Part shown: one piece after another, positions 22,969 to 36,692 of the stretch
Layout: every line of letters starts with the position of its first letter
How positions within the stretch are numbered: position 1 is the first letter of the stretch
NCBI RefSeq assembly: GCF_963576545.1
Contig: NW_026870568.1
Coordinates: forward strand, 186,001-250,000
Direction: 5' to 3'
DNA length: 64,000 nt
Origin: Limanda limanda
Taxonomy: Eukaryota > Chordata > Actinopteri > Pleuronectiformes > Pleuronectidae
Translations under genes and position numbers: made by a program
The notes under the pieces: model-generated
What the model was told of the DNA's origin: nothing
The model's input: only the letters and a program-made list of their open reading frames with translations
Databases searched by the model: none

Positions 22969-25900
22969 GTGGGGGTAGAGCCTACTTGCAAGTCTCTCCG
23001 ACCTTCACAAAAAAAGTTATTCAAGAATATCTCTTTCTCCTATGTGCTTTCATCCCTAACCCTAACCCTAACCCTTCCGAAAGTCGGAGAAGCTCAAGGA
23101 TGGTACTGATCGATGCGCGCTACCCCATTTAGTGGGGGTAGAGCCTACTTGCAAGTCTCTCCGACCTTCACAAAAAAAGTTATTCAAGAATATCTCCTCA
23201 GATTTGGGGGAATTTCGTCGGTCGACCTCTTTCGAAGGTCGTACAAGCTCGGGGATGGTACCAATCGATCCGCAGGACCCAAATTAGTCCAGATGCAACC
23301 ACTTTCCAAGTCTCTCCGACCTTCACAAAAAAAGTTATTCAAGAATATCTCTTTCTCCTATGTGCTTTCATCCCTAACCCTAACCCTAACCCTTCCGAAA
23401 GTCGGAGAAGCTCAAGGATAGTACCGATCGATGCGCGCTACCCCATTTAGTGGGGGTAGAGCCTACTTGCAAGTCTCTCCGACCTTCACAAAAAAAGTTA
23501 TTCAAGAATATCTCTTTCTCCTATGTGCTTTCATCCCTAACCCTAACCCTAACCCTTCCGAAAGTCGGAGAAGCTCAAGGATGGTACCGATCGATGCGCG
23601 CTACCCTATTTAGTGGGGGTAGAGCCTACTTGCAAGTCTCTCCGACCTTCACAAAAAAAGTTATTCAAGAATATCTCCTCAGATTTGGGGGAATTTCGTC
23701 GGTCGACCTCTTCCGAAGGTCGTACAAGCTCGGGGATGGTACCAATCGATCCGCAGGACCCAAATTAGTCCAGATGCAACCACTTTCCAAGTCTCTCCGA
23801 CCTTCACAAAAAAAGTTATTCAAGAATATCTCTTTCTCCTATGTGCTTTCATCCCTAACCCTAACCCTAACCCTTCCGAAAGTCGGAGAAGCTCAAGGAT
23901 GGTACCGATCGATGCGCGTTACCCCATTTAGTGGGTGTAGAGCCTACTTGCAAGTCTCTCCGACCTTCACAAAAAAAGTTATTCAAGAATATCTCCTCAG
24001 ATTTGGGGGAATTTCGTCGGTCGACCTCTTCCGAAGGTCGTACAAGCTCGGGGATGGTACCAATCGATCCGCAGGACCCAAATTAGTCCAGATGCAACCA
24101 CTTTCCAAGTCTCTCCGACCTTCACAAAAAAAGTTATTCAAGAATATCTCTTTCTCCTATGTGCTTTCATCCCTAACCCTAACCCTAACCCTTCCGAAAG
24201 TCGGAGAAGCTCAAGGATGGTACCGATCGATGCGCGCTACCCCATTTAGTGGGGGTAGAGCCTACTTGCAAGTCTCTCCGACCTTCACAAAAAAAGTTAT
24301 TCAAGAATATCTCCTCAGATTTGGGGGAATTTCGTCGGTCGACCTCTTCCGAAGGTCGTACAAGCTCGGGGATGGTACCAATCGATCCGCAGGACCCAAA
24401 TTAGTCCAGATGCAACCACTTTCCAAGTCTCTCCGACCTTCACAAAAAAAGTTATTCAAGAATATCTCTTTCTCCTATGTGCTTTCATCCCTAACCCTAA
24501 CCCTAACCCTTCCGAAAGTCGGAGAAGCTCAAGGATGGTACCGATCGATGCGCGCTACCCCATTTAGTGGGGGTAGAGCCTACTTGCAAGTCTCTCCGAC
24601 CTTCACAAAAAAAGTTATTCAAGAATATCTCTTTCTCCTATGTGCTTTCATCCCTAACCCTAACCCTAACCCTTCCGAAAGTCGGAGAAGCTCAAGGATG
24701 GTACCGATCGATGCGCGCTACCCCATTTAGTGGGGGTAGAGCCTACTTGCAAGTCTCTCCGACCTTCACAAAAAAAGTTATTCAAGAATATCTCTTTCTC
24801 CTATGTGCTTTCATCCCTAACCCTAACCCTAACCCTTCCGAAAGTCGGAGAAGCTCAAGGATGGTACCGATCGATGCGCGCTACCCCATTTAGTGGGGGT
24901 AGAGCCTACTTGCAAGTCTCTCCGACCTTCACAAAAAAAGTTATTCAAGAATATCTCCTCAGATTTGGGGGAATTTCGTCGGTCGACCTCTTCCGAAGGT
25001 CGTACAAGCTCGGGGATGGTACCAATCGATCCGCAGGACCCAAATTAGTCCAGATGCAACCACTTTCCAAGTCTCTCCGACCTTCACAAAAAAAGTTATT
25101 CAAGAATATCTCTTTCTCCTATGTGCTTTCATCCCTAACCCTAACCCTAACCCTTCCAAAAGTCGGAGAAGCTCAAGGATGGTACCGATCGATGCGCGCT
25201 ACCCCATTTAGTGGGGGTAGAGCCTACTTGCAAGTCTCTCCGACCTTCACAAAAAAAGTTATTCAAGAATATCTCTTTCTCCTATGTGCTTTCATCCCTA
25301 ACCCTAACCGTAACCCTTCCGAAAGTCGGAGAAGCTCAAGGATGGTACCGATCGATGCGCGCTACCCCATTTAGTGGGGGTAGAGCCTACTTGCAAGTCT
25401 CTCCGACCTTCACAAAAAAAGTTATTCAAGAATATCTCTTTCTCCTATGTGCTTTCATCCCTAACCCTAACCCTAACCCTTCCGAAAGTCGGAGAAGCTC
25501 AAGGATGGTACTGATCGATGCGCGCTACCCCATTTAGTGGGGGTAGAGCCTACTTGCAAGTCTCTCCGACCTTCACAACAAAAGTTATTCAAGAATATCT
25601 CCTCAGATTTGGGGGAATTTCGTCGGTCGACCTCTTCCGAAGGTCGTACAAGCTCGGGGATGGTACCAATCGATCCGCAGAACCCAAATTAGTCCAGATG
25701 CAACCACTTTCCAAGTCTCTCCGACCTTCACAAAAAAAGTTATTCAAGAATATCTCTTTCTCCTATGTGCTTTCATCCCTAACCCTAACCCTTCCGAAAG
25801 TCGGAGAAGCTCAAGGATGGTACCGATCGATGCGCGCAACCCCATTTAGTGGGGGTAGAGCCTACTTGCAAGTCTCTCCGACCTTCACAAAAAAAGTTAT

Positions 25901-28243
25901 TCAAGAATATCTCTTTCTCCTATGTGCTTTCATCCCTAACCCTAACCCTAACCCTTCCGAAAGTCGGAGAAGCTCAAGGATGGTACCGATCGATGTGCGC
26001 TACCCCATTTAGTGGGGGTAGAGCCTACTTGCAAGTCTCTCCGACCTTCACAAAAAAAGTTATTCAAGAATATCTCCTCAGATTTGGGGGAATTTCGTCG
26101 GTCGACCTCTTCCGAAGGTCGTACAAGCTCGGGGATGGTACCAATCGATCCGCAGGACCCAAATTAGTCCAGATGCAACCACTTTCCAAGTCTCTCCGAC
26201 CTTCACAAAAAAAGTTATTCAAGAATATCTCTTTCTCCTATGTGCTTTCATCCCTAACCCTAACCCTTCCGAAAGTCGGAGAAGCTCAAGGATGGTACCG
26301 ATCGATGCGCGCAACCCCATTTAGTGGGGGTACAGCCTACTTGCAAGTCTCTCCGACCTTCACAAAAAAAGTTATTCAAGAATATCTCTTTCTCCTATGT
26401 GCTTTCATCCCTAACCCTAACCCTAACCCTTCCGAAAGTCGGAGAAGCTCAAGGATGGTACCGATCGATGCGCGCTACCCCATTTAGTGGGGGTAGAGCC
26501 TACTTGCAAGTCTCTCCGACCTTCACAAAAAAAGTTATTCAAGAATATCTCCTCAGATTTGGGGGAATTTCGTCGGTCGACCTCTTTCGAAGGTCGTACA
26601 AGCTCGGGGATGGTACCAATCGATCCGCAGGACCCAAATTAGTCCAGATGCAACCACTTTCCAAGTCTCTCCGACCTTCACAAAAAAAGTTATTCAAGAA
26701 TATCTCTTTCTCCTATGTGCTTTCATCCCTAACCCTAACCCTAACCCTTCCGAAAGTCGGAGAAGCTCAAGGATGGTACCGATCGATGCGCGCTACCCCA
26801 TTTAGTGGGGGTACAGCCTACTTGCAAGTCTCTCCGACCTTCACAAAAAAAGTTATTCAAGAATATCTCTTTCTCCTATGTGCTTTCATCCCTAACCCTA
26901 ACCCTAACCCTTCCGAAAGTCGGAGAAGCTCAAGGATGGTACCGATCGATGCGCGCTACCCCATTTAGTGGGGGTAGAGCCTACTTGCAAGTCTCTCCGA
27001 CCTTCACAAAAAACGTTATTCAAGAATATCTCTTTCTCCTATGTGCTTTCATCCCTAACCCTAACCCTAACCCTTCCGAAAGTCGGAGAAGCTCAAGGAT
27101 GGTACTGATCGATGCGCGCTACCCCATTTAGTGGGGGTAGAGCCTACTTGCAAGTCTCTCCGACCTTCACAAAAAAAGTTATTCAAGAATATCTCCTCAG
27201 ATTTGGGGGAATTTCGTCGGTCGACCTCTTCCGAAGGTCGTACAAGCTCGGGGATGGTACCAATCGATCCGCAGGACCCAAATTAGTCCAGATGCAACCA
27301 CTTTCCAAGTCTCTCCGACCTTCACAAAAAAAGTTATTCAAGAATATCTCTTTCTCCTATGTGCTTTCATCCCTAACCCTAACCCTTCCGAAAGTCGGAG
27401 AAGCTCAAGGATGGTACCGATCGATGCGCGCAACCCCATTTAGTGGGGGTAGAGCCTACTTGCAAGTCTCTCCGACCTTCACAAAAAAAGTTATTCAAGA
27501 ATATCTCTTTCTCCTATGTGCTTTCATCCCTAACCCTAACCCTAACCCTTCCGAAAGTCGGAGAAGCTCAAGGATGGTACCGATCGATGCGCGCTACCCC
27601 ATTTAGTGGGGGTAGAGCCTACTTGCAAGTCTCTCCGACCTTCACAAAAAAAGTTATTCAAGAATATCTCTTTCTCCTATGTGCTTTCATCCCTAACCCT
27701 AACCCTAACCCTTCCGAAAGTCGGAGAAGCTCAAGGATGGTACCGATCGATGCGCGCTACCCCATTTAGTGGGGGTAGAGCCTACTTGCAAGTCTCTCCG
27801 ACCTTCACAAAAAAAGTTATTCAAGAATATCTCTTTCTCCTATGTGCTTTCATCCCTAACCCTAACCCTTCCGAAAGTCGGAGAAGCTCAAGGATGGTAC
27901 CGATCGATGCGCGCTACCCCATTTAGTGGGGGTAGAGCCTACTTGCAAGTCTCTCCGACCTTCACAAAAAAAGTTATTCAAGAATATCTCCTCAGATTTG
28001 GGGGAATTTCGTCGGTCGACCTCTTCCGAAGGTCGTACAAGCTCGGGGATGGTACCAATCGATCCGCAGGACCCAAATTAGTCCAGATGCAACCACTTTC
28101 CAAGTCTCTCCGACCTTCACAAAAAAAGTTATTCAAGAATATCTCTTTCTCCTATGTGCTTTCATCCCTAACCCTAACCCTAACCCTTCCGAAAGTCGGA
28201 GAAGCTCAAGGATGGTACCGATCGATGCGCGCTACCCCATTTA
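22969..28243. repeat. Higher-order repeat R5275, copy 1
   Basis: Unit lengths: 163, 318, 163, 318, 318, 318, 163, 163, 318, 163, 163, 312, 163, 312, 163, 318, 163, 163, 312, 163, 163, 157, 318 (5,275 bp). Markers also found in copy 2: GTACTGATCG near 23105, GGATAGTACC near 23419, CCGTAA near 25308, GTACTGATCG near 25510, GCAGAACCC near 25678, GGTACAGCC at 26331, and AAAAAACGTT plus GTACTGATCG in the A at 26968. Private changes: CGCGTTACC and GTGGGTGTAG near 23917-23938, ACAACAAAAG near 25577. Confidence 0.92.
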
Positions 28244-31200
28244 GTGGGGGTAGAGCCTACTTGCAAGTCTCTCCGACCTTCACAAAAAAAGTTATTCAAG
28301 AATATCTCTTTCTCCTATGTGCTTTCATCCCTAACCCTAACCCTAACCCTTCCGAAAGTCGGAGAAGCTCAAGGATGGTACTGATCGATGCGCGCTACCC
28401 CATTTAGTGGGGGTAGAGCCTACTTGCAAGTCTCTCCGACCTTCACAAAAAAAGTTATTCAAGAATATCTCCTCAGATTTGGGGGAATTTCGTCGGTCGA
28501 CCTCTTTCGAAGGTCGTACAAGCTCGGGGATGGTACCAATCGATCCGCAGGACCCAAATTAGTCCAGATGCAACCACTTTCCAAGTCTCTCCGACCTTCA
28601 CAAAAAAAGTTATTCAAGAATATCTCTTTCTCCTATGTGCTTTCATCCCTAACCCTAACCCTAACCCTTCCGAAAGTCGGAGAAGCTCAAGGATAGTACC
28701 GATCGATGCGCGCTACCCCATTTAGTGGGGGTAGAGCCTACTTGCAAGTCTCTCCGACCTTCACAAAAAAAGTTATTCAAGAATATCTCTTTCTCCTATG
28801 TGCTTTCATCCCTAACCCTAACCCTTCCGAAAGTCGGAGAAGCTCAAGGATGGTACCGATCGATGCGCGCTACCCCATTTAGTGGGGGTAGAGCCTACTT
28901 GCAAGTCTCTCCGACCTTCACAAAAAAAGTTATTCAAGAATATCTCCTCAGATTTGGGGGAATTTCGTCGGTCGACCTCTTCCGAAGGTCGTACAAGCTC
29001 GGGGATGGTACCAATCGATCCGCAGGACCCAAATTAGTCCAGATGCAACCACTTTCCAAGTCTCTCCGACCTTCACAAAAAAAGTTATTCAAGAATATCT
29101 CTTTCTCCTATGTGCTTTCATCCCTAACCCTAACCCTAACCCTTCCGAAAGTCGGAGAAGCTCAAGGATGGTACCGATCGATGCGCGCTACCCCATTTAG
29201 TGGGGGTAGAGCCTACTTGCAAGTCTCTCCGACCTTCACAAAAAAAGTTATTCAAGAATATCTCCTCAGATTTGGGGGAATTTCGTCGGTCGACCTCTTC
29301 CGAAGGTCGTACAAGCTCGGGGATGGTACCAATCGATCCGCAGGACCCAAATTAGTCCAGATGCAACCACTTTCCAAGTCTCTCCGACCTTCACAAAAAA
29401 AGTTATTCAAGAATATCTCTTTCTCCTATGTGCTTTCATCCCTAACCCTAACCCTAACCCTTCCGAAAGTCGGAGAAGCTCAAGGATGGTACCGATCGAT
29501 GCGCGCTACCCCATTTAGTGGGGGTAGAGCCTACTTGCAAGTCTCTCCGACCTTCACAAAAAAAGTTATTCAAGAATATCTCCTCAGATTTGGGGGAATT
29601 TCGTCGGTCGACCTCTTCCGAAGGTCGTACAAGCTCGGGGATGGTACCAATCGATCCGCAGGACCCAAATTAGTCCAGATGCAACCACTTTCCAAGTCTC
29701 TCCGACCTTCACAAAAAAAGTTATTCAAGAATATCTCTTTCTCCTATGTGCTTTCATCCCTAACCCTAACCCTAACCCTTCCGAAAGTCGGAGAAGCTCA
29801 AGGATGGTACCGATCGATGCGCGCTACCCCATTTAGTGGGGGTAGAGCCTACTTGCAAGTCTCTCCGACCTTCACAAAAAAAGTTATTCAAGAATATCTC
29901 TTTCTCCTATGTGCTTTCATCCCTAACCCTAACCCTAACCCTTCCGAAAGTCGGAGAAGCTCAAGGATGGTACCGATCGATGCGCGCTACCCCATTTAGT
30001 GGGGGTAGAGCCTACTTGCAAGTCTCTCCGACCTTCACAAAAAAAGTTATTCAAGAATATCTCTTTCTCCTATGTGCTTTCATCCCTAACCCTAACCCTA
30101 ACCCTTCCGAAAGTCGGAGAAGCTCAAGGATGGTACCGATCGATGCGCGCTACCCCATTTAGTGGGGGTAGAGCCTACTTGCAAGTCTCTCCGACCTTCA
30201 CAAAAAAAGGTATTCAAGAATATCTCCTCAGATTTGGGGGAATTTCGTCAGTCGACCTCTTCCGAAGGTCGTACAAGCTCGGGGATGGTACCAATCGATC
30301 CGCAGGACCCAAATTAGTCCAGATGCAACCACTTTCCAAGTCTCTCCGACCTTCACAAAAAAAGTTATTCAAGAATATCTCTTTCTCCTATGTGCTTTCA
30401 TCCCTAACCCTAACCCTAACCCTTCCGAAAGTCGGAGAAGCTCAAGGATGGTACCGATCGATGCGCGCTACCCCATTTAGTGGGGGTAGAGCCTACTTGC
30501 AAGTCTCTCCGACCTTCACAAAAAAAGTTATTCAAGAATATCTCTTTCTCCTATGTGCTTTCATCCCTAACCCTAACCGTAACCCTTCCGAAAGTCGGAG
30601 AAGCTCAAGGATGGTACCGATCGATGCGCGCTACCCCATTTAGTGGGGGTAGAGCCTACTTGCAAGTCTCTCCGACCTTCACAAAAAAAGTTATTCAAGA
30701 ATATCTCTTTCTCCTATGTGCTTTCATCCCTAACCCTAACCCTAACCCTTCCGAAAGTCGGAGAAGCTCAAGGATGGTACTGATCGATGCGCGCTACCCC
30801 ATTTAGTGGGGGTAGAGCCTACTTGCAAGTCTCTCCGACCTTCACAAAAAAAGTTATTCAAGAATATCTCCTCAGATTTGGGGGAATTTCGTCGGTCGAC
30901 CTCTTCCGAAGGTCGTACAAGCTCGGGGATGGTACCAATCGATCCGCAGAACCCAAATTAGTCCAGATGCAACCACTTTTCAAGTCTCTCCGACCTTCAC
31001 AAAAAAAGTTATTCAAGAATATCTCTTTCTCCTATGTGCTTTCATCCCTAACCCTAACCCTTCCGAAAGTCGGAGAAGCTCAAGGATGGTACCGATCGAT
31101 GCGCGCAACCCCATTTAGTGGGGGTAGAGCCTACTTGCAAGTCTCTCCGACCTTCACAAAAAAAGTTATTCAAGAATATCTCTTTCTCCTATGTGCTTTC

Positions 31201-33985
31201 ATCCCTAACCCTAACCCTAACCCTTCCGAAAGTCGGAGAAGCTCAAGGATGGTACCGATCGATGCGCGCTACCCCATTTAGTGGGGGTAGAGCCTACTTG
31301 CAAGTCTCTCCGACCTTCACAAAAAAAGTTATTCAAGAATATCTCCTCAGATTTGGGGGAATTTCGTCGGTCGACCTCTTCCGAAGGTCGTACAAGCTCG
31401 GGGATGGTACCAATCGATCCGCAGGACCCAAATTAGTCCAGATGCAACCACTTTCCAAGTCTCTCCGACCTTCACAAAAAAAGTTATTCAAGAATATCTC
31501 TTTCTCCTATGTGCTTTCATCCCTAACCCTAACCCTTCCGAAAGTCGGAGAAGCTCAAGGATGGTACCGATCGATGCGCGCAACCCCATTTAGTGGGGGT
31601 ACAGCCTACTTGCAAGTCTCTCCGACCTTCACAAAAAAAGTTATTCAAGAATATCTCTTTCTCCTATGTGCTTTCATCCCTAACCCTAACCCTAACCCTT
31701 CCGAAAGTCGGAGAAGCTCAAGGATGGTACCGATCGATGCGCGCTACCCCATTTAGTGGGGGTAGAGCCTACTTGCAAGTCTCTCCGACCTTCACAAAAA
31801 AAGTTATTCAAGAATATCTCCTCAGATTTGGGGGAATTTCGTCGGTCGACCTCTTTCGAAGGTCGTACAAGCTCGGGGATGGTACCAATCGATCCGCAGG
31901 ACCCAAATTAGTCCAGATGCAACCACTTTCCAAGTCTCTCCGACCTTCACAAAAAAAGTTATTCAAGAATATCTCTTTCTCCTATGTGCTTTCATCCCTA
32001 ACCCTAACCCTAACCCTTCCGAAAGTCGGAGAAGCTCAAGGATGGTACCGATCGATGCGCGCTACCCCATTTAGTGGGGGTAGAGCCTACTTGCAAGTCT
32101 CTCCGACCTTCACAAAAAAAGTTATTCAAGAATATCTCTTTCTCCTATGTGCTTTCATCCCTAACCCTAACCCTAACCCTTCCGAAAGTCGGAGAAGCTC
32201 AAGGATGGTACCGATCGATGCGCGCTACCCCATTTAGTGGGGGTAGAGCCTACTTGCAAGTCTCTCCGACCTTCACAAAAAACGTTATTCAAGAATATCT
32301 CTTTCTCCTATGTGCTTTCATCCCTAACCCTAACCCTAACCCTTCCGAAAGTCGGAGAAGCTCAAGGATGGTACTGATCGATGCGCGCTACCCCATTTAG
32401 TGGGGGTAGAGCCTACTTGCAAGTCTCTCCGACCTTCACAAAAAAAGTTATTCAAGAATATCTCCTCAGATTTGGGGGAATTTCGTCGGTCGACCTCTTC
32501 CGAAGGTCGTACAAGCTCGGGGATGGTACCAATCGATCTGCAGGACCCAAATTAGTCCAGATGCAACCACTTTCCAAGTCTCTCCGACCTTCACAAAAAA
32601 AGTTATTCAAGAATATCTCTTTCTCCTATGTGCTTTCATCCCTAACCCTAACCCTTCCGAAAGTCGGAGAAGCTCAAGGATGGTACCGATCGATGCGCGC
32701 AACCCCATTTAGTGGGGGTAGAGCCTACTTGCAAGTCTCTCCGACCTTCACAAAAAAAGTTATTCAAGAATATCTCTTTCTCCTATGTGCTTTCATCCCT
32801 AACCCTAACCCTAACCCTTCCGAAAGTCGGAGAAGCTCAAGGATAGTACCGATCGATGCGCGCTACCCCATTTAGTGGGGGTAGAGCCTACTTGCAAGTC
32901 TCTCAGACCTTCACAAAAAAAGTTATTCAAGAATATCTCCTCAGATTTGGGGGAATTTCGTCGGTCGACCTCTTCCGAAGGTCGTACAAGCTCGGGGATG
33001 GTACCAATCGATCCGCAGGACCCAAATTAGTCCAGATGCAACCACTTTCCAAGTCTCTCCGACCTTCACAAAAAAAGTTATTCAAGAATATCTCTTTCTC
33101 CTATGTGCTTTCATCCCTAACCCTAACCCTTCCGAAAGTCGGAGAAGCTCAAGGATGGTACCGATCGATGTGCGCAACCCCATTTAGTGGGGGTAGAGCC
33201 TACTTGCAAGTCTCTCCGACCTTCACAAAAAAAGTTTTTCAAGAATATCTCTTTCTCCTATGTGCTTTCATCCCTAACCCTAACCCTAACCCTTCCGAAA
33301 GTCGGAGAAGCTCAAGGATGGTACCGATCGATGCGCGCTACCCCATTTAGTGGGGGTAGAGCCTACTTGCAAGTCTCTCCGACCTTCACAAAAAAAGTTA
33401 TTCAAGAATATCTCCTCAGATTTGGGGGAATTTCGTCGGTCGACCTCTTTCGAAGGTCGTACAAGCTCGGGGATGGTACCAATCGATCCGCAGGACCCAA
33501 ATTAGTCCAGATGCAACCACTTTCCAAGTCTCTCCGACCTTCACAAAAAAAGTTATTCAAGAATATCTCTTTCTCCTATGTGCTTTCATCCCTAACCCTA
33601 ACCCTAACCCTTCCGAAAGTCGGAGAAGCTCAAGGATGGTACCGATCGATGCGCGCTACCCCATTTAGTGGGGGTAGAGCCTACTTGCAAGTCTCTCCGA
33701 CCTTCACAAAAAAAGTTATTCAAGAATATCTCCTCAGATTTGGGGGAATTTCGTCGGTCGACCTCTTCCGAAGGTCGTACAAGCTCGGGGATGGTACCAA
33801 TCGATCCGCAGGACCCAAATTAGTCCAGATGCAACCACTTTCCAAGTCTCTCCGACCTTCACAAAAAAAGTTATTCAAGAATATCTCTTTCTCCTATGTG
33901 CTTTCATCCCTAACCCTAACCCTAACCCTTCCGAAAGTCGGAGAAGCTCAAGGATGGTACTGATCGATGCGCGCTACCCCATTTA
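28244..33985. repeat. Higher-order repeat R5275, copy 2, plus flanking units
   Basis: Unit lengths: 163, 318, 157, 318, 318, 318, 163, 163, 318, 163, 163, 312, 163, 312, 163, 318, 163, 163, 312, 163, 312, 163, 318, 318. Units from 28244 to 32874 repeat copy 1 in the same order. The offset is 5,275 bp up to the A at 28725, which has lost one CCCTAA, and 5,269 bp afterwards. From 32875 the order diverges from copy 1. Private changes: AAAAGGTATT near 30209, GTCAGTCG near 30248, CTTTTCAAG near 30977, CTCTCAGACC near 32902, AGTTTTTC near 33233. Confidence 0.92.
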
Positions 33986-36692
33986 GTGGGGGTAGAGCCT
34001 ACTTGCAAGTCTCTCCGACCTTCACAAAAAAAGTTATTCAAGAATATCTCCTCAGATTTGGGGGAATTTCGTCGGTCGACCTCTTCCGAAGGTCGTACAA
34101 GCTCGGGGATGGTACCAATCGATCCGCAGGACCCAAATTAGTCCAGATGCAACCACTTTCCAAGTCTCTCCGACCTTCACAAAAAAAGTTATTCAAGAAT
34201 ATCTCTTTCTCCTATGTGCTTTCATCCCTAACCCTAACCCTTCCGAAAGTCGGAGAAGCTCAAGGATGGTACCGATCGATGCGCGCAACCCCATTTAGTG
34301 GGGGTAGAGCCTACTTGCAAGTCTCTCCGACCTTCACAAAAAAAGTTATTCAAGAATATCTCTTTCTCCTATGTGCTTTCATCCCTAACCCTAACCCTAA
34401 CCCTTCCGAAAGTCGGAGAAGCTCAAGGATGGTACCGATCGATGCGCGCTACCCCATTTAGTGGGGGTAGAGCCTACTTGCAAGTCTCTCCGACCTTCAC
34501 AAAAAAAGTTATTCAAGAATATCTCCTCAGATTTGGGGGAATTTCGTCGGTCGACCTCTTCCGAAGGTCGTACAAGCTCGGGGATGGTACCAATCGATCC
34601 GCAGGACCCAAATTAGTCCAGATGCAACCACTTTCCAAGTCTCTCCGACCTTCACAAAAAAAGTTATTCAAGAATATCTCTTTCTCCTATGTGCTTTCAT
34701 CCCTAACCCTAACCCTTCCGAAAGTCGGAGAAGCTCAAGGATGGTACCGATCGATGCGCGCAACCCCATTTAGTGGGGGTAGAGCCTACTTGCAAGTCTC
34801 TCCGACCTTCACAAAAAAAGTTATTCAAGAATATCTCTTTCTCCTATGTGCTTTCATCCCTAACCCTAACCCTAACCCTTCCGAAAGTCGGAGAAGCTCA
34901 AGGATGGTACCGATCGATGCGCGCTACCCCATTTAGTGGGGGTAGAGCCTACTTGCAAGTCTCTCCGACCTTCACAAAAAAAGTTATTCAAGAATATCTC
35001 CTCAGATTTGGGGGAATTTCGTCGGTCGACCTCTTTCGAAGGTCGTACAAGCTCGGGGATGGTACCAATCGATCCGCAGGACCCAAATTAGTCCAGATGC
35101 AACCACTTTCCAAGTCTCTCCGACCTTCACAAAAAAAGTTATTCAAGAATATCTCTTTCTCCTATGTGCTTTCATCCCTAACCCTAACCCTAACCCTTCC
35201 GAAAGTCGGAGAAGCTCAAGGATGGTACCGATCGATGCGCGCTACCCCATTTAGTGGGGGTAGAGCCTACTTGCAAGTCTCTCCGACCTTCACAAAAAAA
35301 GTTATTCAAGAATATCTCCTCAGATTTGGGGGAATTTCGTCGGTCGACCTCTTCCAAAGGTCGTACAAGCTCGGGGATGGTACCAATCGATCCGCAGGAC
35401 CCAAATTAGTCCAGATGCAACCACTTTCCAAGTCTCTCCGACCTTCACAAAAAAAGTTATTCAAGAATATCTCTTTCTCCTATGTGCTTTCATCCCTAAC
35501 CCTAACCCTTCCGAAAGTCGGAGAAGCTCAAGGATGGTACCGATCGATGCGCGCAACCCCATTTAGTGGGGGTAGAGCCTACTTGCAAGTCTCTCCGACC
35601 TTTACAAAAAAAGTTATTCAAGAATATCTCTTTCTCCTATGTGCTTTCATCCCTAACCCTAACCCTAACCCTTCCGAAAGTCGGAGAAGCTCAAGGATGG
35701 TACCGATCGATGCGCGCTACCCCATTTAGTGGGGGTAGAGCCTACTTGCAAGTCTCTCCGACCTTCACAAAAAAAGTTATTCAAGAATATCTCTTTCTCC
35801 TATGTGCTTTCATCCCTAACCCTAACCCTTCCGAAAGTCGGAGAAGCTCAAGGATGGTACCGATCGATGCGCGCAACCCCATTTAGTGGGGGTAGAGCCT
35901 ACTTGCAAGTCTCTCCGACCTTCACAAAAAAAGTTATTCAAGAATATCTCTTTCTCCTATGTGCTTTCATCCCTAACCCTAACCCTAACCCTTCCGAAAG
36001 TCGGAGAAGCTCAAGGATGGTACCGATCGATGCGCGCTACCCCATTTAGTGGGGGTAGAGCCTACTTGCAAGTCTCTCCGACCTTCACAAAAAAAGTTAT
36101 TCAAGAATATCTCCTCAGATTTGGGGGAATTTCGTCGGTCGACCTCTTCCAAAGGTCGTACAAGCTCGGGGATGGTACCAATCGATCCGCAGGACCCAAA
36201 TTAGTCCAGATGCAACCACTTTCCAAGTCTCTCCGACCTTCACAAAAAAAGTTATTCAAGAATATCTCTTTCTCCTATGTGCTTTCATCCCTAACCCTAA
36301 CCCTAACCCTTCCGAAAGTCGGAGAAGCTCAAGGATGGTACCGATCGATGCGCGCTACCCCATTTAGTGGGGGTAGAGCCTACTTGCAAGTCTCTCCGAC
36401 CTTCACAAAAAAAGTTATTCAAGAATATCTCTTTCTCCTATGTGCTTTCATCCCTAACCCTAACCCTAACCCTTCCGAAAGTCGGAGAAGCTCAAGGATG
36501 GTACCGATCGATGCGCGCTACCCCATTTAGTGGGGGTAGAGCCTACTTGCAAGTCTCTCCGACCTTCACAAAAAAAGTTATTCAAGAATATCTCTTTCTC
36601 CTATGTGCTTTCATCCCTAACCCTAACCCTAACCCTTCCGAAAGTCGGAGAAGCTCAAGGATGGTACTGATCGATGCGCGCTACCCCATTTA
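33986..36692. repeat. Higher-order repeat R2707, copy 1
   Basis: Unit lengths: 312, 163, 312, 163, 318, 312, 163, 157, 163, 318, 163, 163 (2,707 bp). Markers: GTACTGATCG just upstream (near 33958) and again near 36665 at the end; TTCCAAAGG in the dimers at 35254 and 36049; CCTTTACA in the A at 35566 followed by a 157-bp A. Copy 2 starts at 36693. Confidence 0.91.
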
